From NCBI GenBank assembly GCA_001778285.1, contig MFGL01000005.1, positions 16,551 through 38,213 on the forward strand: 21,663 nucleotides of DNA, given 5' to 3'. A program made the position numbers and the translations under genes. Numbering within the stretch: the stretch's first letter is position 1; the number at the start of each line of letters is the position of its first letter. The stretch comes from Candidatus Falkowbacteria bacterium RIFOXYC2_FULL_47_12 (lineage in GTDB: Bacteria > Patescibacteriota > Patescibacteriia > Patescibacteriales > XYC2-FULL-47-12). Shown one piece after another: positions 20,324 through 21,663 of this stretch. The notes below the pieces were generated by a model. The model was not told where the DNA came from. It saw only the letters and a program-made list of their open reading frames with translations, and made no database searches.

Positions 20324-21663
20324 ATGCTACAAGCAGATTATTTAAAAATAGCATCCAGTGCCGATCTCGCCGGGAGGGATCGTTTTTTGTATCGGGCTTT
20401 GGAAATACTGCCGGCGGCGCTGGCGTGGGGCGTACTGCTTATTTTAATTCTCGGCTCCTGGCTTACGCCGGTGGGGGTGGCATTTTTTGTCATCGCCTTT
20501 GACGTGTACTGGCTTTTGCTTGTGCTCTTTTTGGGGTTGCATCTCATTGCGGCCTACCGCGCCATGAAGGCTAATTTGAAAATTGACTGGCGCGCGCGCT
20601 GCGAGGCGCTGCCGCACTGGCGCGAAATTTTTCACGTTATCATTTTACCCGTGTATAACGAAGACAAAGAAATTGTGCGCACGGCTCTGCAATCGCTGCT
20701 CAATGACGGTTACCCGCCGGAAAACATGATAGTTGTTTTGACCACGGAAGAACGCGCGGGCGCGGAAATATTGGCGCGCTATCGCGAGGTTATTGAAGTA
20801 TATAAAAATAAATTCGGTTATTTTTATCATACCGTTCATCCAGACGGGATTGCCGGCGAGCAGACGGGCAAAGGCGCAAATCAGGCGTGGGCCGGCCGCG
20901 CCGTGAAACGCGACATTATTGATGCGCATGGCTTCAATGAGGATATGCTCGTTGCCAGCGTCTTTGATATTGATACGATTGTGTACCCGGGCTACTTTCA
21001 CCGGCTTACCGATGCGTTTTTGACTGTGCCGGACCGCTACCGCGCCAGTTATCAGCCGGTACCGGTGTACAACAATAACCTGTGGCGCGCGCCGTTTTTT
21101 GCGCGCGTAGCGGCAATGAGCAATACGTTCTGGCAGATGATGCAGCAGATTCGCACCGAAAAACTGGCCACCTACTCGTCACACTCCATGAGCTGGCGGG
21201 CGCTGGTGGACATTGATTTCTGGTCAACCAATATGGTTTCGGAAGACTCGCGCATTTTCTGGCATTGCTATTGCCACTACAACGGCAACTATCGGGTTGA
21301 GCCGTTGTATTTTCCGGTTTCCATGGACGTGGTGATGGACAGAACTATGCTGCAAACCATGCGCAATTTATACAAGCAGCAGCGCCGCTGGGGCTGGGGC
21401 GTGGAGAATATTCCGTATATTATTTTTAACGCCGCGAAACGCTGGCCGCAGATGAAAAAAAGCAACGTCATCGGCAGAATTTTTACGCAAGTTTACGGCT
21501 TTCATTCCTGGGCGACGAATGCTTTAATTATTGCCGTTGTCGGCTGGCTGCCGCTTTTTTTGGGCGGCCGTTCGTTTACGGCCACCGTTTTATCGGGTAA
21601 TTTGCCGGCGATTACGCGCACGCTGATGATGCTTGCCATGGCCGGACTGGCGCTATCGGCGAT
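20324..21663 (+). CDS. Membrane-embedded family 2 glycosyltransferase (3' partial)
   Basis: From ATG 20324, 8 nt after the ATPase stop, the frame is open to the window end (446 complete codons). Two hydrophobic segments (about 29-48 and 52-77) precede a GT-A domain: HVIILPVYNEDKEIVRTAL (from about 104), then GKGANQAWAGRAV, the metal-binding DIDT (Asp215, Asp217), a catalytic-base region SEDSRIFW (Glu307, Asp308) and QQRRWGWG (352-359), the Q-x-x-R-W acceptor motif of processive synthases. More membrane segments begin at about 398. This is the layout of cellulose/hyaluronan-synthase-like enzymes, which polymerise and export glycan together, although lipid glycosylation is possible. The product sugar is unknown. 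The gene looks co-transcribed with the translocase pair. Confidence 0.85.
   Translation, partial: MLQADYLKIASSADLAGRDRFLYRALEILPAALAWGVLLILILGSWLTPVGVAFFVIAFDVYWLLLVLFLGLHLIAAYRAMKANLKIDWRARCEALPHWREIFHVIILPVYNEDKEIVRTALQSLLNDGYPPENMIVVLTTEERAGAEILARYREVIEVYKNKFGYFYHTVHPDGIAGEQTGKGANQAWAGRAVKRDIIDAHGFNEDMLVASVFDIDTIVYPGYFHRLTDAFLTVPDRYRASYQPVPVYNNNLWRAPFFARVAAMSNTFWQMMQQIRTEKLATYSSHSMSWRALVDIDFWSTNMVSEDSRIFWHCYCHYNGNYRVEPLYFPVSMDVVMDRTMLQTMRNLYKQQRRWGWGVENIPYIIFNAAKRWPQMKKSNVIGRIFTQVYGFHSWATNALIIAVVGWLPLFLGGRSFTATVLSGNLPAITRTLMMLAMAGLALSA

Overview
The window looks like part of a genome from the Candidate Phyla Radiation (Patescibacteria), most likely near the Parcubacteria. This rests on a sigma-region-4/HARE winged-helix protein, a membrane protein paired with a TraG/VirD4-like ATPase, several giant or shortened core proteins, no Shine-Dalgarno sequence before most genes, and tiny intergenic heptamer repeats. 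It is an inference from gene content, not from a marker phylogeny. The standard code fits: TGA ends the family 4 glycosyltransferase where it overlaps the next gene.

Layout. 1-337: the end of a DUF11-like exported surface protein. 402-2852: an O-antigen ligase/polymerase fused to TPR repeats, with its own promoter. 2899-7100: a translation/transcription operon (infA, rpmJ, rpsM, rpsK, rpsD, rpoA, rplQ, rplM, rpsI) driven by a perfect TTGACA-17-TATAAT promoter and closed by an intrinsic terminator. 7108-12917: a surface-glycan cassette with its own promoter (Wzx-type flippase, one GT4 and two GT2 glycosyltransferases, Wzy/ligase-like membrane protein). 12874-15602: clpB on the minus strand, overlapping the glycan cassette tail to tail and controlled by a consensus promoter plus a CIRCE (HrcA) operator. 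15671-16985: a divergent sigma4/HARE regulator with its own terminator. 16988-20316: a membrane protein and a DNA-translocase-like ATPase, probably two halves of one machine. 20324-end: the start of a membrane-embedded family 2 glycosyltransferase, cut by the window end.

Working together. The flippase, glycosyltransferases and two Wzy/WaaL-type proteins form a plausible lipid-linked glycan assembly line: sugars added at the cytoplasmic face, flipping, then polymerisation or ligation outside. The RNA polymerase alpha subunit in the central operon has no C-terminal domain, while a neighbouring protein carries an isolated sigma region 4 joined to winged-helix domains, which raises the question of how promoters are activated here.

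The most notable signals are: (i) two promoters whose expected start sites fall on or within a couple of bases of the ATG, implying leaderless mRNAs; (ii) alpha without its CTD beside a sigma4/HARE gene; (iii) 7- and 8-nt tandem repeats inside the glycan genes, where gain or loss of a unit would shift the frame, a possible phase-variation device; (iv) a near-perfect CIRCE at clpB; (v) a split translocase pair. No tRNA, rRNA, CRISPR array or insertion sequence was seen. The longest stretch without a gene is about 175 bases (15532-15706), and it is filled by divergent promoters and the CIRCE.
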